NCBI GenBank assembly: GCA_964532145.1 | Contig: CAZHGM010000027.1 | Coordinates: 1 to 12,352, forward strand | Length of the DNA stretch: 12,352 nt | Direction: 5' to 3' | Source of the DNA: JAPUDQ01 sp964532145 | Lineage (GTDB): Bacteria; Patescibacteriota; Saccharimonadia; Saccharimonadales; Saccharimonadaceae | Part shown: positions 10,400-12,352 of the stretch, piece by piece | Numbering within the stretch: position 1 is the first letter of the stretch | Layout: each line of letters starts with the position of its first letter | Notes under the pieces: generated by a model | Told to the model about the DNA's origin: nothing | Databases searched by the model: none | The model's input: only the letters and a program-made list of their open reading frames with translations | Translations under genes and position numbers: made by a program

Positions 10400-12160
10400 A
10401 TGGCAGAAAAAGTCATCCGGGTACCGATGCACATCACCGTCGGCGAGTTGGCTGAAAAGATTGACTTGCCGGCAACGGTGTTGATCGGCGAGCTTTTCAA
10501 AAACGGTATCCTGGCAACGCTCAACCAACATATTGATGCGGAAACAGCTCAGATCATCGTGGATGAACTAGGGCTTGATGTAGCTATAGAACAAGTCACT
10601 CCTGACCAGCCAGTACAAGCTAAGCGTGAGCTAAGTGAGCACGCTAGCGAGCGCCCGCCGATTGTTGCGGTGATGGGTCATGTTGATCATGGTAAAACCA
10701 GTCTGCTTGATGCATTGCTAGACACAAAAGTCGTCGAAGGCGAGGCCGGCGGTATCACCCAGCATATCAGCGCATACCAGACGATTCGCAAAGGACGCTC
10801 TATTACACTTCTGGACACGCCAGGTCATGAGGCTTTTGCGGCGCTTCGCCAACATGGCGCGGCTCTCACCGACGTAGTGATTATTGTAGTGGCGGCTGAT
10901 GACGGCGTAAAACCGCAGACTGTCGAAGCAATAAAATTTGCCCAAGAAGCACATGCGAAGATTGTTGTCGCTATCAACAAAATCGACAAAGAGGCTGCCA
11001 ATCCGCAGCTTGTCAAAACCCAGCTGGCGTCCGAGCACGGCTTGAACCCTGAGGAGTGGGGGGGTGACACAGTAATGGTGGAAGTTAGTGCCAAAACACG
11101 TCAGAATCTGGATCAGTTACTCGATATGGTGTTGCTAGTGGCCGACATCGAGGAGCTAAAGGCCGAGACAGATATTCCTGCCGAGGGGCTTATCATTGAA
11201 GCGCACATGGAGCAAGGGCGAGGCGCAGAGGTCAGTATGCTCGTTGAGCATGGACTGCTGAGGACGGGTATGCATGTTGTTGCGGGTTTGGCGCATGGCC
11301 GTGTCAGAACATTGAACGATTATGCCGGCCGTCCATTGAAAGAAGCCGGACCTTCTACACCTGCTACCATGACAGGTTTCAAAGACTTGCCAAGTTTTGG
11401 CGATCGTTTCGAGGTGGTTAAGAACGAAAAAGAAGCACGTCAGCTCGTCGCAGAACACCGCAGTCAGCTCGAGCATAATGCCATCAGTACTAATGTAACT
11501 GGCTCGGATTTGCTTAATCTTATGAAAAAACAAGATGAGACTCAGGTCGTGGAAGTCATTATACGGGCGGATGTCCAGGGCTCGCTTACCTCGCTTGTCG
11601 ATAGTCTGAAATTGCTTGAAACAGGAGAGCTAGTTGTGCGGGTTATTCGCTCCGGAGTCGGTAATATTTCTGAAAATGATGTACGTCTGGCAGCTTCATC
11701 GGGTGCCATCATCTATGGGTTTAATGTTCAGCTGCCACCTGCAGTGAAACGAACTGCTTTTAGGGACAAAGTAGTCATACGAAGCTACAGAGTCATTTAT
11801 GAGTTGCTCGATGATGTTCGCCACGAGATGGAAGAAAAACTTGCCCCAGAGGTGGTTGACACGGAGATTGGGGAGCTGAAAATACTTGGTGTATTTCGCA
11901 CAACAAAAGACAGTGTTATCTGTGGGGGTGAAGTCCTCAAGGGCAAGGCGGCTCCAAATGTGCTTGTTCGGGTGAAGCGCAACAAAGAGCAAATTGCCGA
12001 GGCCGAGGTTACGCATGTGCAACGTCAACAGCAGGAAGCGAAAGAAGTGTTTGAAGGCGAACAGTGTGGCCTTGAACTTAAAACGCAAAATAAATTAGTC
12101 ATCGAAGTTGGTGACAGGCTAGAGTTCTTTACTCGCGAACTTAAAAAACGCACACTCTAG
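10400..12160 (+). CDS. infB: Translation initiation factor IF-2 (586 aa)
   Basis: IF-2 is the GTPase that places initiator fMet-tRNA on the 30S subunit and promotes 50S joining. A short IF2_N-type segment occupies about residues 9-50. G1 is GHVDHGKT (93-100), G2 GGIT (117-120), G3 DTPGH (139-143), G4 NKID (193-196) and G5 SAK (230-232). Domain II follows (about 247-345). Domain III carries the IIRADVQGSL segment (about 390). The C-terminal tRNA-binding domain ends with F-E-G-E-Q-C-G near 556, equivalent to the family's G-Y-E-C-G. At 586 residues it lacks the long N-terminal extension of the 890-residue E. coli form, as in other reduced genomes. AAAGGAG (10387-10393) lies 6 nt before the ATG, the best Shine-Dalgarno in the window. 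It follows the S1-like gene. Confidence 0.97.
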   Translation: MAEKVIRVPMHITVGELAEKIDLPATVLIGELFKNGILATLNQHIDAETAQIIVDELGLDVAIEQVTPDQPVQAKRELSEHASERPPIVAVMGHVDHGKTSLLDALLDTKVVEGEAGGITQHISAYQTIRKGRSITLLDTPGHEAFAALRQHGAALTDVVIIVVAADDGVKPQTVEAIKFAQEAHAKIVVAINKIDKEAANPQLVKTQLASEHGLNPEEWGGDTVMVEVSAKTRQNLDQLLDMVLLVADIEELKAETDIPAEGLIIEAHMEQGRGAEVSMLVEHGLLRTGMHVVAGLAHGRVRTLNDYAGRPLKEAGPSTPATMTGFKDLPSFGDRFEVVKNEKEARQLVAEHRSQLEHNAISTNVTGSDLLNLMKKQDETQVVEVIIRADVQGSLTSLVDSLKLLETGELVVRVIRSGVGNISENDVRLAASSGAIIYGFNVQLPPAVKRTAFRDKVVIRSYRVIYELLDDVRHEMEEKLAPEVVDTEIGELKILGVFRTTKDSVICGGEVLKGKAAPNVLVRVKRNKEQIAEAEVTHVQRQQQEAKEVFEGEQCGLELKTQNKLVIEVGDRLEFFTRELKKRTL

Positions 12161-12352
12161 ATTGCACGCCTGAATCTCGACCGTATTGATCGTATAGAGG
12201 AATTTCAGATACATTACTTGTGTTTATTTTTGCAACATTACATAAGCGTTGAAATGCGTCACTTTCGATGATATTATAGTAGTTAGTAACAGAGAGGCGC
12301 ACAGGATACCCCGAAGTAGGACACTCAGGCCTTACGTTGTTAATCTCTCTAA
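12161..12352 (+). other. Region after infB and leader of the next transcription unit
   Basis: No gene lies here. No clear intrinsic terminator follows infB; a weak CTGAA/TTCAG inverted repeat (12170-12207) is the only candidate. After the promoter at 12249-12277 the RNA can fold: TTAGTAAC (12283-12290) pairs with GTTGTTAA (12334-12341) with two G-U pairs, and AGAGAG (12291-12296) can alternatively pair with CTCTCT (12344-12349). A structured leader or small RNA may begin here, but the window ends too soon to tell. Confidence 0.35.
12249..12277 (+). promoter_or_regulatory. Promoter of the next transcription unit
   Basis: TTGAAA (12249-12254), a 17-nt spacer and the extended -10 TGA-TATTAT (12269-12277) form a strong match. 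The start would be near 12284. It suggests that whatever follows infB has its own promoter. Confidence 0.7.

Noticed and set aside
5096..12160. UGA recoded as glycine (Gracilibacteria/SR1 code)
   Set aside because: The SGNH, S1-like and infB genes are full length with no in-frame TGA, so nothing supports recoding.

Overview
This window looks like a chromosomal segment of a small-genome, Patescibacteria/CPR-type bacterium, most likely a Saccharibacteria (TM7) relative. That assignment is an inference. It rests on a short 5S rRNA, an IF-2 of only 586 residues, a KGG-motif stress protein, a very large secreted SGNH hydrolase, and unfamiliar single-pass envelope proteins. All long genes read through with the standard code. 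In-frame TGA does not occur in about 2,500 codons of housekeeping and surface genes, so UGA-glycine recoding (Gracilibacteria/SR1) is not indicated.

Layout. Positions 1-650 are the end of an rRNA operon: the 3' tip of 23S, an unusually long and heavily folded 23S-5S spacer, a 5S gene of about 105 nt, and a strong intrinsic terminator. Positions 651-970 are non-coding and hold several inverted repeats plus two imperfect copies of a 40-bp hairpin element. Positions 982-1407 (minus strand) carry a small GC-rich orphan gene with its own Shine-Dalgarno sequence and terminator hairpin; its composition is foreign to the rest of the window and suggests transfer, perhaps from a high-GC (actinobacterial) source.

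Positions 1568-3061 hold a doubtful small ORF, a CBU_0592-like membrane protein, and a strongly promoted KGG stress-protein gene with a palindrome and a folded 5' leader. The KGG gene converges on an ImmA/IrrE-like zinc peptidase gene through a shared bidirectional terminator. The peptidase gene overlaps the end of a ROK-family sugar-kinase gene. The kinase gene diverges from a gene for a low-complexity, membrane-anchored surface protein, with apparently overlapping promoters. A membrane-anchored cysteine-containing protein (minus strand) then diverges from a 1341-residue secreted protein with a propeller-like N-terminus, an SGNH/GDSL hydrolase domain, Ca-binding repeats and tandem Ig-like modules.

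The window ends with two translation genes on the plus strand, a four-S1-domain ribosomal protein S1-like gene and infB, and then a promoter that begins the next, mostly unseen, transcription unit.

The main regulatory theme is two ways of starting translation. Some genes (KGG, surface protein, SGNH, S1, infB and the GC-rich orphan) have Shine-Dalgarno sequences. Three others (CBU_0592-like, ROK kinase, small membrane protein) have no Shine-Dalgarno but a -10-like box ending exactly 6 nt before the ATG, as expected for leaderless mRNAs. No CRISPR array, tRNA, transposase or phage gene was seen.
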